A stretch of 64,000 nt of DNA, taken from positions 1,302,001 to 1,366,000 of the forward strand of contig NC_016109.1 of NCBI RefSeq assembly GCF_000269985.1. Reading direction: 5' to 3'. Positions 25,459 through 33,155 of this stretch are shown here, one piece after another. The DNA comes from Kitasatospora setae KM-6054 (GTDB lineage Bacteria > Actinomycetota > Actinomycetes > Streptomycetales > Streptomycetaceae). Under the pieces are notes generated by a model that was not told where the DNA came from, searched no databases, and saw nothing but the letters and a program-made list of their open reading frames with translations. Position 1 is the first letter of the stretch; each line of letters begins with the position of its first letter. Made by a program: the position numbers and the translations under genes.

Positions 25459-26046
25459 GTGTTCACGGGGGATGTCCCCGGAAGCGTGGGAGCCTGTGCC
25501 CCGCTTCCGGAGGTGGCGCGGTTGTTCTCGGGGTACCGCGGTGCCTGGTGGATCGCCGGCGGCTGGGCCGTCGACCTACGGGTCGGCCACCACCGCCGGC
25601 CCCACTCGGACGTCGACGTCCAACTACTGGCCCGCGAACTCCCGCTGCTGGCCCAGCACTTCGCCGACCGCCCGGTCACCGTCACCGACCGCCGCACCAG
25701 CGCCCGGCACCGCTGGGACGGCCGCACCGCCCCCGAACCCGGACGCGAGACGCTCAGCCCGGACGGCACCTCCGTCCCCGTGGAGCTCCTGGTCGGCGAG
25801 AGCGACGGCCCCGACTGGGTCTTCCACCGCGGCCGCCGGACCCGCCTGCCGCTGGCCGGCCTCACCCGCCGCACCCCCGGCGGACTGCCCTACCTCACGC
25901 CCGAACTGGTCCTGCTCTTCAAGGCCCGCGACCGCCGGCCCAAGGACGAGGCCGACTTCCGCGACCTGGCCCCGCTGCTCACCCCCGCCCAGCGCGCCGG
26001 ACCGCACCCGCACCCCTGGGCCGACCGGCTCGGGCCCGCCGACTGA
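25459..26046 (+). CDS. nucleotidyltransferase, aminoglycoside/lincosamide adenylyltransferase-like
   Basis: Encodes 195 residues from GTG 25459. The motif WWIAGGWAVDLRVGHHRRPHSDVDVQLL is the nucleotidyltransferase Gly-Gly plus Asp-x-Asp signature seen in AadB/LnuB-like enzymes; HSDVDV supplies the two metal-binding Asp. The C-terminus GGLPYLTPELVLLFKARDRRPKDEADFRDL is the characteristic helical KARDRRPKDxxD region. Family members adenylate antibiotics such as aminoglycosides or lincosamides, but many environmental homologues have unknown substrates. There is no Shine-Dalgarno sequence. TATTGT at 25446-25451 fits a -10 placed to give a leaderless mRNA starting at the GTG. It follows the SALP gene by 44 bp. 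Confidence 0.8.
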   Translation: MFTGDVPGSVGACAPLPEVARLFSGYRGAWWIAGGWAVDLRVGHHRRPHSDVDVQLLARELPLLAQHFADRPVTVTDRRTSARHRWDGRTAPEPGRETLSPDGTSVPVELLVGESDGPDWVFHRGRRTRLPLAGLTRRTPGGLPYLTPELVLLFKARDRRPKDEADFRDLAPLLTPAQRAGPHPHPWADRLGPAD

Positions 26047-26103
26047 CCGGCCCGCCCGTGCGTCCGCGTATCCGTGCGTCCGTGCCTCCGTACGCCTGCG
26101 GCC

Positions 26104-26601
26104 TCACACCGGGACGTCGGCCGCCCGCGCGTCGACGGCGCCGGGCTCCCGTCCCCGCAGGCCGGCGGCGACCGCGCGCAGGGCGGGGAGGGCGGCGACC
26201 AGGGCGGCCTGGTCCGCCTCGGGGAGTTCCGCGGCGACCTCGCCGATCAGCTCGGCCCGGCGGACCCGCCAGACGGCCAGCCGCTCGACGGCCTCGTCGG
26301 TGGCGTGCAGCAGGACCGCCCGCCCGTCCGCCGGGTCGCCCTCGCGGCGCAGCAGCCCCTTGCCCACCAACTGGTTGACCAGGGTGGAGACCGAGTTTCC
26401 GGCCAGGAACAGCTCCTCGGCGGCCTCGGAGACCCGGACGCCCGGGCTGTCCAGCACCAGGCTCAGCAGCTCGACCTGGGCACCGCGCAGCCGCGGGCCG
26501 TCCGCCCCCGTCCGCAGACGGCGGCGGATCAGTCGATGGATGCCGACGAGCAGGCCGGAAAGCTCCTCGGCGGACCGGTACTCCTCCGGCGCTTGGCTCA
26601 C
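26104..26601 (-). CDS. MarR-family transcriptional regulator
   Basis: Encodes 165 residues from GTG 26601. MarR features are evident: LRGAQVELLSLVLDSPGVRVSEAAEELFLAGNSVSTLVNQLVGKGLLRREGDPADGRAVLLHAT, the winged helix with the conserved DxRxxxL wing (DPADGRAVLL), and long terminal dimerisation helices. It probably represses nearby genes in response to a small phenolic ligand. The gene is not adjacent to an obvious transporter; the lincosamide-type nucleotidyltransferase converges on it. The start codon lies only 6 nt after a TAAAAT -10, so a leaderless transcript is likely. Confidence 0.92.
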   Translation of the reverse strand: MSQAPEEYRSAEELSGLLVGIHRLIRRRLRTGADGPRLRGAQVELLSLVLDSPGVRVSEAAEELFLAGNSVSTLVNQLVGKGLLRREGDPADGRAVLLHATDEAVERLAVWRVRRAELIGEVAAELPEADQAALVAALPALRAVAAGLRGREPGAVDARAADVPV

Positions 26602-26607
26602 CCCCCG

Positions 26608-26638
26608 ATTTTAGCTCTGCTTGCGAGGTATCGGTCGA
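26608..26638 (-). promoter_or_regulatory. leaderless promoter of the MarR gene
   Basis: Read leftward, TAAAAT (26608-26613) is a near-consensus -10 ending 6 nt before the GTG start at 26601; TCGACC (26633-26638) is a weak -35 with a 19-bp spacer. The transcript would begin at or next to the start codon. Confidence 0.6.
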
Positions 26639-26757
26639 GGGAGAAGCGGCGAGAAGTGTGTAACGGTTCCGGGAACGGCACCGGGCCGGGCCGCGGGGTG
26701 CGCGGGCCGGCCCGGTGGACGCGGATGGATTCAGCGGGTCGAGCGGGTCGAGCGGGT

Positions 26758-27546
26758 TCAGCAGTCGGCGAAGGCGGTGCAGAGCGGCTTGCCGAGGGCG
26801 TCCAGGACGCCGGTCGCGGCCGGGGCGGACCAGGCGGTCCTCGGGCGGGCGCCGGCGGGCAGTTGGGCGTGCAGGGTCAGCTCGGCGACCGAGCCGTCCG
26901 GCGTGGACAGGTACTCGTGCACCTCGGCGGTGCCGCCGCCGGTCAGCGGGATGCTCAGGGTGGCGGCCAGCGTCGTGCCGCCCTCGGAGTCGATCTTCAC
27001 CACCGTGCCCGGCACGGTGGTGGCGCAGTTCTTCACGCCCTCCTTCAGGGTGGTGAACACGGCGTGCGCGCTCTGCGCCCGGCCGCTGTAGTTCTGCGAG
27101 GAGCCGAAGCTCGCGACGATCTGGTCGGCCGCCCAGTCGCCGGCGGCGCCGCCCAGCGAGGCGGTCTCCGCCATCGGCAGCTGGGTGAAGGAGTCGTCGC
27201 GGGGGATCAGGCAGAGCGTCTCGATCCGGAACGCGCCCTGCTCGCCGAGCACCTTGACGGCGCTGCCGGGCGCCTTCCAGTGCAGCGCGGCGTTCAGCGG
27301 CACCGCCTTCGGGTCGATCCACACCCCGGCGGGCAGCCGCCCGGCCTTCCCGGGCGTGCCCTCGCCCGCGGCCGGGCTCTTCGCCGTACCGGACGAGCCG
27401 GGGACGGAGGGGGTGGAGGGGGCGGAGGCCGCCGGGGCGGAGGCGGCGGTGTCGCCGCCGCCGGTGCCGTCGGGGTCGCAGGCCGACAGGAGCGCGACGG
27501 TGGAGAGGCAGGCCACCGCGGCGGCGGCGAGGCGGAGCGAACGCAC
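26758..27546 (-). CDS. secreted lipoprotein of unknown function
   Basis: Encodes 262 residues. The N-terminus MRSLRLAAAAVACLSTVALLSAC has a lipobox (LLSAC), so Cys23 is the lipidated residue. A Ser/Ala/Pro/Gly-rich linker (DPDGTGGGDTAAS onward) runs to about residue 70. The mature domain (about 70-262) has CLIPRDDSF, a conserved-looking FTTLKEGVKNCATTVPGT and ends PLCTAFADC; the Cys pairs suggest disulfides. It resembles other streptomycete lipoproteins with a PknH-sensor-like C-terminal region, but this is not certain. A second lipoprotein at 31050 shares the ACDP(D/E)GT start, so the two N-terminal parts are alike. Confidence 0.85.
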   Translation of the reverse strand: MRSLRLAAAAVACLSTVALLSACDPDGTGGGDTAASAPAASAPSTPSVPGSSGTAKSPAAGEGTPGKAGRLPAGVWIDPKAVPLNAALHWKAPGSAVKVLGEQGAFRIETLCLIPRDDSFTQLPMAETASLGGAAGDWAADQIVASFGSSQNYSGRAQSAHAVFTTLKEGVKNCATTVPGTVVKIDSEGGTTLAATLSIPLTGGGTAEVHEYLSTPDGSVAELTLHAQLPAGARPRTAWSAPAATGVLDALGKPLCTAFADC

Positions 27547-27587
27547 GGGTGTCCCTGGGGGTCGGACGGCGGTGGAAACGGACGACG

Positions 27588-27617
27588 GGCCGCCCCCGCA
27601 CGGGTGCGGGGGCGGCC
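27588..27617 (-). terminator. 13-bp hairpin after the transglycosylase gene
   Basis: GGCCGCCCCCGCA (27588-27600) pairs with TGCGGGGGCGGCC (27605-27617), loop CGGG. It lies 42 bp after the stop of the leftward transglycosylase gene and upstream of the lipoprotein start at 27546, so it would separate their transcripts. Confidence 0.85.
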
Positions 27618-27659
27618 GTCACGGTCCGGCGGCGGGCCCGGTGACGGGCCCGGCGGGTC

Positions 27660-28652
27660 TCAGTAGCCCTGCGGCCGGTGGTTCGGGTTGGCCTGCGGCA
27701 CCTTGGCCGTCAGGTCGTGCCCGTCCGGCGAGACGTGGTAGGTGCTGCGGATGTAGGTCATGGACGCGGCGACGTTGGCCACCGGGTCGTAGATGTCGGT
27801 GGAGGTGCCCTTGACGTGGTTGGCCGCGAAGGTGGTCGGGATGCACTGCCAGCCGCCGCGCGAGCAGTTGGCGGGGTGGCCGTCGCCGACGTTGGCGCCG
27901 TGCGCGTTGCTGTCCGTCAGGTTGATCTGCGAGGTCGGCGCGTTGTACGAGGACTCGCGCTTGGCGATGGTCAGCATGCCCTCGGTCCACGTCTCGCGGG
28001 CCTTCGGGTCGGTGACGCCCATCGCGTCCAGCGCCTGGGAGATGTACTCCCGGCAGGCGGCCTCGCCGCTCTTGTACTTGCCCTTGCCGTCGTAGGTGAC
28101 CTCGCCGACCTTGATCGCGCCCTCGTGCGACACGGTGGGCTTGGGGTCGTTGCCGGTGCCGCCGCCGGGGCCGGGCTTGTTCGGACCGGTCGGCATCGGC
28201 TTGTGGCCGGGCTTGCCCGGGCCGGTGGGGTGGGTGGGCCGGGTGGTGCCGGGCTTCTTCGGGCTGCTCGGCTGGTGCGGGTGGCTGCCCTTGCCGGGCT
28301 GGGTGACGGCCTCGTGGGCGCGCCGCTCGGCCTCGGCGTACTGCTTGGCGACGGTGGCGAGCTTGCTGACGTCGCTGCCGAGGTTCTTGGTGAGCTCGTT
28401 CTTGGTCTGCTCCAGGGCCGCCATCTGCTTCTGGATCGCCTCGACCCGCTCGCGGACCTGGGCGACCACCGCGCCGAAGCCGATCACGTTGCCGAGGGCG
28501 CCCGCGGCCAGGTCGGTGGTGACGGCCTTGGTCATCACCGACTTGATGTGGCCGGTCTGCTTGGACAGTTCGCCCATGCGCTGCTGGATCGTCTGGAATT
28601 CCCGCTGGATCTTCGCCAGCTCGCCCAGTTCGTAGCCGAAACCCGCTGCCAT
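27660..28652 (-). CDS. coiled-coil protein with lysozyme-like transglycosylase (SLT) domain
   Basis: Encodes 330 residues. Start ATG at 28652 is preceded by GGGGGG; a second ATG at 28667 lacks a ribosome-binding site. Residues about 1-110 are helical (AKIQREFQTIQQRMGELSKQ, EAIQKQMAALEQTKNELTKN), like ESAT-6/WXG100-related or LXG leaders. A Pro/Gly/Lys linker spans about 120-170. The C-terminal domain has TWTEGMLTIAKRESSYN with the catalytic Glu, GGWQCIPTTF and YDPVANVAASMTYI, the SLT/lysozyme-like pattern of streptomycete transglycosylases. There is no signal peptide, so export may use a type VII-like route. Expected activity: cleavage of peptidoglycan glycan strands. Confidence 0.8.
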   Translation of the reverse strand: MAAGFGYELGELAKIQREFQTIQQRMGELSKQTGHIKSVMTKAVTTDLAAGALGNVIGFGAVVAQVRERVEAIQKQMAALEQTKNELTKNLGSDVSKLATVAKQYAEAERRAHEAVTQPGKGSHPHQPSSPKKPGTTRPTHPTGPGKPGHKPMPTGPNKPGPGGGTGNDPKPTVSHEGAIKVGEVTYDGKGKYKSGEAACREYISQALDAMGVTDPKARETWTEGMLTIAKRESSYNAPTSQINLTDSNAHGANVGDGHPANCSRGGWQCIPTTFAANHVKGTSTDIYDPVANVAASMTYIRSTYHVSPDGHDLTAKVPQANPNHRPQGY

Positions 28653-28947
28653 CCCGTATCCCCCCATGGGACTTGACGTCCGTTCAGGACGTTTATCCCA
28701 CCACACCGCGCCGTGGCGCAATCACCGGGGTGCCCGCTCCGGGACGCCCGCCTACCCTTTACCGGAGCTTTGCAAACCCGCAGGTCCACGGGTTGGCCGA
28801 GATGCCCGGACGGCCGGGGCGCGCGATCATGGCAGGTGCGGACCGGACCACTCCCGGCCCGCGCGCACGGCTCACCGCCGTCCGCCCACCGCCGTCCGCC
28901 TCCACCGCCCGAGGGACCGGCACCCGACCGGAAAGGCAGGGGTTTCG

Positions 28948-29217
28948 ATGTTCCAACTCCTCTGGATTCTGCTGATCGGCTTCGTGCTGGGCGTGCTGGC
29001 CAAGCTGATCCTGCGCGGCCCGCAGTCCATCCCGTGGTGGCTGACCATGCTGCTCGGCGCGGCCGGCGCACTGCTCGGGAACCTGGTGGCCGGCTGGATC
29101 GGCGTCCGGCACACCGGGGGCATCGACTGGATCCGGCACTTCCTGCAGATCGGCTTCGCGGTCGTCCTGGTCGCCTTCGTCGCTCCCGCCTGGAGCAAGT
29201 CCCGCCCCGGCAGGTAG
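28948..29217 (+). CDS. GlsB/YeaQ/YmgE-like small membrane protein
   Basis: Encodes 89 residues, almost wholly hydrophobic. The order MFQLLWILLIGFVLGVLAKLIL, then PWWLTMLLGAAGALLGNLVAGWIG, and a final WIRHFLQIGFAVVLVAFVAP gives three membrane segments with two internal Gly-rich helices, the transglycosylase-associated-protein (GlsB) pattern. These stress-linked proteins are thought to be inner-membrane components; exact function is unknown. GGCAGGGG stands before the ATG at 28948. A 40-bp palindrome follows 27 bp after the stop. Confidence 0.9.
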   Translation: MFQLLWILLIGFVLGVLAKLILRGPQSIPWWLTMLLGAAGALLGNLVAGWIGVRHTGGIDWIRHFLQIGFAVVLVAFVAPAWSKSRPGR

Positions 29218-29243
29218 CCGCACCGGCCCTCGACGCCCCTGGA

Positions 29244-29283
29244 CGCGCCGCCCGCCGGACCACGTGGTCCGGCGGGCGGCGCG
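29244..29283. terminator. 40-bp perfect palindrome between convergent genes
   Basis: CGCGCCGCCCGCCGGACCAC (29244-29263) is the exact reverse complement of 29264-29283. It sits between the stop of the GlsB-like gene (29217) and the stop of the leftward TPR-like gene (29303), so it should act as a bidirectional terminator. The length and perfection are unusual even for high-GC DNA. Confidence 0.85.
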
Positions 29284-29302
29284 CCGGGCGGCCGGGCCCG
29301 GG

Positions 29303-30706
29303 TCAGTGGAAGCGGGAGCTGCGGACCGGGCCCGCCGAGCGGATCCGGTCCCGGGTGCCGGTCGCCCAGGTGGCGGCGGCCCGGGCGGCGAACCGCTCCA
29401 GCTCCTCCAGCGGGTCCGGCGGGGCGCTGCCGTCGCCCGGGTCGGGCTCGGCGGAGGCGGCCAGGATCTCCCGGGCCAGCTCCTCGGCGGGGCGGCCGTC
29501 GGCCGGGGCCTCGGAGACCTCGCCGTCCTCGTCCACCGTCATCCGGGGCTCCCAGGGCGCGACGATCCGCTGCACCAGCAGGCCGCAGACGTCGGCCGAG
29601 ACGGCCGGGGTGTCGGTCCAGCAGGTGGCGTGCTCGTACAGCAGCTCGCCGGGGGCCCGCTCGTGCAGCTGCTCCAGCAGCTCCGGGTCGACCTCGTTCA
29701 GGTCGTACGCCACCACCAGCGCGTCGGGCGTGCCGGGCCGGTAGGGGGCGGCGGGCAGGCCGAGCAGTTCGGCGGCGGCCAGGCCGAGCGCCCGGCTGCC
29801 CCGGTCGGGCAGCAGGGCGACGGCGGCGGGGCGGCGGCCGGTGGCGGCCAGGATCGCGCCCAGCCGCTCCAGGCCGAGCCGGCAGTCGTCCCAGCCGCCC
29901 TGGAGGTAGGCCCAGCGGCCGGCCATCCCCGCGTCGTACCCGAACGGGGAGCGGGTGGCGAGCAGCCCGCCGGTGAGGACGTGGTGCCAGCCGCGCAGGT
30001 CGGCCGGGCCGGCGGGCGGGACGGCGGCGGCGCGGGCCAGCGTGCGGCGGATCCGGTCGGCGGCGGGCCGCCAGGTCTCGTCGGGGGCGGACAGGCCGTC
30101 GAACGCCTCCCGGGCCCGGTCGAGCTGCCCGGCCATCAGCGCGTTGTGCGCCAGCAGGTAGCGGTCGGGCCAGTCGCCGGTGAGCTCCCGGTGCCCGTCG
30201 AGGAGTTCGGCGGCCTCGGCGTGCCGCTCGCCGTCCTCCAGCGCGACGGCCAGCTCCAGCAGCACCTGCCGGGGGTTCACCTCGGCCGCGGCCCGGCGGG
30301 AGCGGCCGAACAGCCGCCGCCTGGCCTCCGGCGCGCCCTCGCCGCGCAGCGCGCCGGACAGCGCCTGGCGCAGCGCGGGGACGGCGAGTTCGGACAGGCC
30401 GTGCTCGATGCAGGCGTACCCGTACGCGTAGAGCGCGCCGGGGGCGACGGGCCCCCCGGCCGGCGCGGCGGCGGTCGGCGCGGAGCCGGTCGGGGCAGCG
30501 GCGGTCGGAGTCGGGGCAGCCGCGGCGGCCAGCGCGGCGGCGGCCCGGGCCAGGTCGTCGATCCCCACCAGTTCGGCCAGCCTGGCGACGAGCGGGGCGA
30601 GTTCGGCCGCCGTCAGGTCGTCGGCGACGGCCCGCAGCTCCCGGACGGCGCCCTGCGGGTCGTCGGCGTCGAGCAGTTCGCGGGCCTTGGCGAGGTCGGG
30701 GTGCAC
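29303..30706 (-). CDS. TPR-like conserved actinobacterial protein
   Basis: Encodes 467 residues. Start GTG at 30706 follows AGGAGG by 7 nt. The first half is helical and Ala-rich with TPR-like repeats (LAKARELLDADDPQGAVRELR, PRQVLLELAVALEDGERHAEAAELLDGH, LLAHNALMAGQLDRAREAFDGL). The second half is a mixed domain with GLLATRSPFGYDAGMAGRWAYLQGGWDDC and ALVVAYDLNEVDPELLEQLHERAP. No signal peptide. No defined function; homologues occur in streptomycetes as tetratricopeptide proteins. A 34-residue Ala/Pro/Thr stretch near residue 70-100 looks like a linker. It is flanked by the palindrome at its 3' side. Confidence 0.75.
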   Translation of the reverse strand: MHPDLAKARELLDADDPQGAVRELRAVADDLTAAELAPLVARLAELVGIDDLARAAAALAAAAAPTPTAAAPTGSAPTAAAPAGGPVAPGALYAYGYACIEHGLSELAVPALRQALSGALRGEGAPEARRRLFGRSRRAAAEVNPRQVLLELAVALEDGERHAEAAELLDGHRELTGDWPDRYLLAHNALMAGQLDRAREAFDGLSAPDETWRPAADRIRRTLARAAAVPPAGPADLRGWHHVLTGGLLATRSPFGYDAGMAGRWAYLQGGWDDCRLGLERLGAILAATGRRPAAVALLPDRGSRALGLAAAELLGLPAAPYRPGTPDALVVAYDLNEVDPELLEQLHERAPGELLYEHATCWTDTPAVSADVCGLLVQRIVAPWEPRMTVDEDGEVSEAPADGRPAEELAREILAASAEPDPGDGSAPPDPLEELERFAARAAATWATGTRDRIRSAGPVRSSRFH

Positions 30707-31049
30707 GCGGTGTCCTCCTGGGGTGGCGCGGCCGTGGTTCGGCGGTGGGGGCGCGTCCGTTCGAAGGGCGCGCCCGTCCGCATCATCGCGGCGGCGGCCC
30801 GCCGGGCGGAAACGGTTTTCCGTCCGCGAAGCGGCCCGGACCGTGCGGGCTGCTCCGTGGACGCCGGCCCGGGCGCGGGTCCGGGAGGTGATGTGTCGAC
30901 GTGTCACCGTCCGGTCCCGATGCGGTCCGGAAACGGCGTCTTCGCACGCCGGGCGGGGTCGGCGCCGATAGCGTCCTGCCCCGTCACGCACTCCGGGTCC
31001 AGCAGCCCGGGTGCGCCGCCTCACCACACCTCCTGGGGGGAATCCCGCC
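30707..31049. other. divergent gap between the TPR gene and a lipoprotein gene
   Basis: No gene. GATAGCGTCC at 30968-30977 contains TAGCGT, a plausible rightward -10 for the lipoprotein gene starting at 31050. The left part includes the AGGAGG of the TPR gene. Confidence 0.4.
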
Positions 31050-31748
31050 ATGACCGGACGTCAACCGCTCGCCGCCCGCGCCCTGTTCACCGCCGCCGCG
31101 GTGCTGACCGCGACGCTCGCCCTCACCGCCTGCGACCCCGAGGGGACGGACGGCGACGCCGCCGCGCCGGCCGCGGCCTCTTCGGGCAGCACGGCGGGCA
31201 CTCCTTCGGGCAGTTCCTCGGGGAAGCCCGCGACCGGCACGGCGAAGCCGACCCCGATCGCGACGCCGCCCGCCTCCTCCGGCGCGCCCGCGGCGGCCGA
31301 CGGCAAGCGGCGGCTGACCGAGGCGCGGACGGCCGGCGGGCTGCTCCGCGGCACCGGGGAGGCGCAGCTGAGCGACGTGCCGGTAGACCCGGGCGAGATG
31401 CGCGAGGGGATGACCCTGGTGGAGACCAACTACCAGCGGCAGAAGGGCCGTCCGGTGCTGTTCGCGGGCGTGGACAACGTGCCCGAGGAGCCGAGCAAGC
31501 GGCGCGAGCACCTGTGGCGCGGCCTGATCGACTACGCGGCCGGCCAGGGCGGCACCGGCAGCCCGGGCGCCTCGGTCGCGTACCCGGCCGGTCCGCTCGG
31601 CGGCAACCTGGAGTGCTTCCCGCTCGGTTCGGACGCGCTGTGCGGCTGGGTCGACTCGTCGACGGCGGCGGTGGCGCTGTTCCCGGCGACCGCGCCGACC
31701 GACGCCGCCAAGCTGTTCGCCGCGATGCGGGCCGACCTCGAACACTGA
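31050..31748 (+). CDS. secreted lipoprotein of unknown function
   Basis: Encodes 232 residues. ATG 31050 is preceded by GGGGGG. The lipobox is LTAC (ATLALTACDPEG), with lipidated Cys. A Ser/Ala/Gly/Pro/Thr-rich linker spans about residues 30-85. The mature domain has RRLTEARTAGGLLRGTGEAQLSDVP and a C-terminal half with LECFPLGSDALCGWVDSSTAAVALFPA; the CGWVDSSTAAVALFP segment resembles a beta pattern found in many streptomycete lipoproteins. Function unknown. The start ACDPEGT parallels the lipoprotein at 26758, implying related gene families. It ends 13 nt before a stem-loop with a T-rich tail. Confidence 0.85.
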   Translation: MTGRQPLAARALFTAAAVLTATLALTACDPEGTDGDAAAPAAASSGSTAGTPSGSSSGKPATGTAKPTPIATPPASSGAPAAADGKRRLTEARTAGGLLRGTGEAQLSDVPVDPGEMREGMTLVETNYQRQKGRPVLFAGVDNVPEEPSKRREHLWRGLIDYAAGQGGTGSPGASVAYPAGPLGGNLECFPLGSDALCGWVDSSTAAVALFPATAPTDAAKLFAAMRADLEH

Positions 31749-31760
31749 TCCCGGCGGGCC

Positions 31761-31786
31761 GTTGGGGCAACCGGCCATGCCCCAAC
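31761..31786 (+). terminator. Rho-independent terminator after the lipoprotein gene
   Basis: GTTGGGGCA (31761-31769) pairs with TGCCCCAAC (31778-31786), loop of 8, followed by TTCCTTTCTC. It is the most classical terminator in the window, with a pyrimidine-rich tail. Confidence 0.85.
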
Positions 31787-31889
31787 TTCCTTTCTCGTCA
31801 GTAGCGTTGACGTGCCGTTAGCTGTTTGGAAAGCTTCCTGACCATTCACGCGGCGCCGGGCCGCGACCGGCGACGGGGACAGGACAGCG

Positions 31890-32960
31890 ATGCGCTTCAC
31901 GGGAGTTGCCTGGACGGGTACGGGCTTCGAGGTCGCCCTGCTGGACGCGGCGGGACGGCCCGCCGCCGAGACCCGCTTCGCGGCCGGCCGGGTCGGCGCG
32001 GTCACCGCGCACCTGCTGGAGCTGCAGCGGGCCGCCGCCGCGGCCGGCGAGGAGCTGGTGACCGTCATCGACTCCACCAACGGCATGCTGGACGGCGGCC
32101 TGATGGCCGCCGGCCTGGCCGTCTACCGGGCCGACCCGTGGATGCTGCCGCCCCGCCCCGCGTTCGGCTCCGTCCCGGCCGCCGAGCTGGCCCGCACGGC
32201 GTTCCGCGATCCGGCCGCGGTCGTCCGGCTCAGCATCGACACCGGGACGCTGGGCGGGCGGGCCGAGGAGATGATCGCCTCCTTCAAGTCCGGCGCCGCC
32301 GAGCTGGAGGCGATGCTGCACTCCGGCCGCTGCCTGTGGAACAACCTCGGCGCCGACAAGCCGGTGGTCGCGCTCACCTTCGACGACGGCCCCAACCCGC
32401 CCTACACCAACCGGATCCTCGACGTCCTCGACCGCTACGCGGTGCCCGCCACCTTCTTCTGCGTCGGCCTGCACGCCCTCGCCCACCGCGCCGAACTCGA
32501 CCGGATGGCCACCGCCGGCCACCAGCTCGCCAACCACACCTGGTCCCACCCCTACCTGCCCGACCTGTCCCGCACCGAGCTGCTCGACCAGCTCGGCCGC
32601 ACCGACGAGGCCATCTCGCTGGCCGTCGGCGACGACCCCGGCCCCCGGATGTTCCGCCCGCCCTACGGCAGCCAGAGCCCCGACGTGCTGCGCTGGATCG
32701 GCGAGTCGGGCGCCACCATCGCGCTCTGGAACGTCGAACCCAGCGACTGGTCGATGCCCGGCCCCGACGCCATCACCCGCACCGTCCTGGAACACGCCCG
32801 CCCCGGCGCGATGATCCTGCTGCACGACGGCGGCGGCGACCGCTCGCAGACCGTCGCGGCCCTGCCCGGCATCATCGAGGGCCTGGTCGAACGCGGCTAC
32901 GGCTTCGCCCGGGTCGACGAACTCCCGGTCGTGCCGGTCGACGGCCTGCCGGCCTACTGA
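31890..32960 (+). CDS. NodB polysaccharide deacetylase with an unusual N-terminal domain
   Basis: Encodes 356 residues. From about 155 on it is a full NodB domain: TFDDGPN, HTWSHP, RPPYGS, DWSMPG and ILLHDGGG, so all five motifs and metal ligands are intact. Known members remove acetyl groups from chitooligosaccharides, peptidoglycan or xylan. No signal peptide is seen. The first 145 residues are not NodB: GVAWTGTGFEVALLDAAGRPAAET, VTVIDSTNGM and AELARTAF resemble the RNase H/RuvC-like DEDD domain of IS110-type transposases, with the first Asp replaced. Such a fusion is unexpected, so the N-domain may be a sugar-kinase-like or RNase-H-fold module in another use. Start ATG 31890 has GGACAG upstream. 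Confidence 0.85.
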   Translation: MRFTGVAWTGTGFEVALLDAAGRPAAETRFAAGRVGAVTAHLLELQRAAAAAGEELVTVIDSTNGMLDGGLMAAGLAVYRADPWMLPPRPAFGSVPAAELARTAFRDPAAVVRLSIDTGTLGGRAEEMIASFKSGAAELEAMLHSGRCLWNNLGADKPVVALTFDDGPNPPYTNRILDVLDRYAVPATFFCVGLHALAHRAELDRMATAGHQLANHTWSHPYLPDLSRTELLDQLGRTDEAISLAVGDDPGPRMFRPPYGSQSPDVLRWIGESGATIALWNVEPSDWSMPGPDAITRTVLEHARPGAMILLHDGGGDRSQTVAALPGIIEGLVERGYGFARVDELPVVPVDGLPAY

Positions 32961-32961
32961 A

Positions 32962-32978
32962 CCGGCCCGCCGGGCCGG
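32962..32978 (+). terminator. short hairpin after the deacetylase
   Basis: CCGGCCC (32962-32968) pairs with GGGCCGG (32972-32978) across GCC, directly after the stop codon. The gap to the next convergent gene holds only low-complexity GC-rich repeats. Confidence 0.5.
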
Positions 32979-33155
32979 GCGGCCGAACAGGGCCGCCGAC
33001 CCGGGCGGCCACCGGACGCGGCGGAGGGAGGGCCCGCGCGCCGCCGGCCCTCCCTCACCTCCCTGCCGCTGCCCCACCGCCCTACCGTGCGCCCCGTCCG
33101 CCCCGTCCGCCCCGCCCGTCCCGGGTGCGGCGGACGGCCGGGCGGCCGTCGCGGC

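Noticed and set aside
31890..32325. IS110-type insertion element at the deacetylase
   Set aside because: The domain is in frame with NodB, has no terminal repeats or second transposase domain and a changed catalytic residue.
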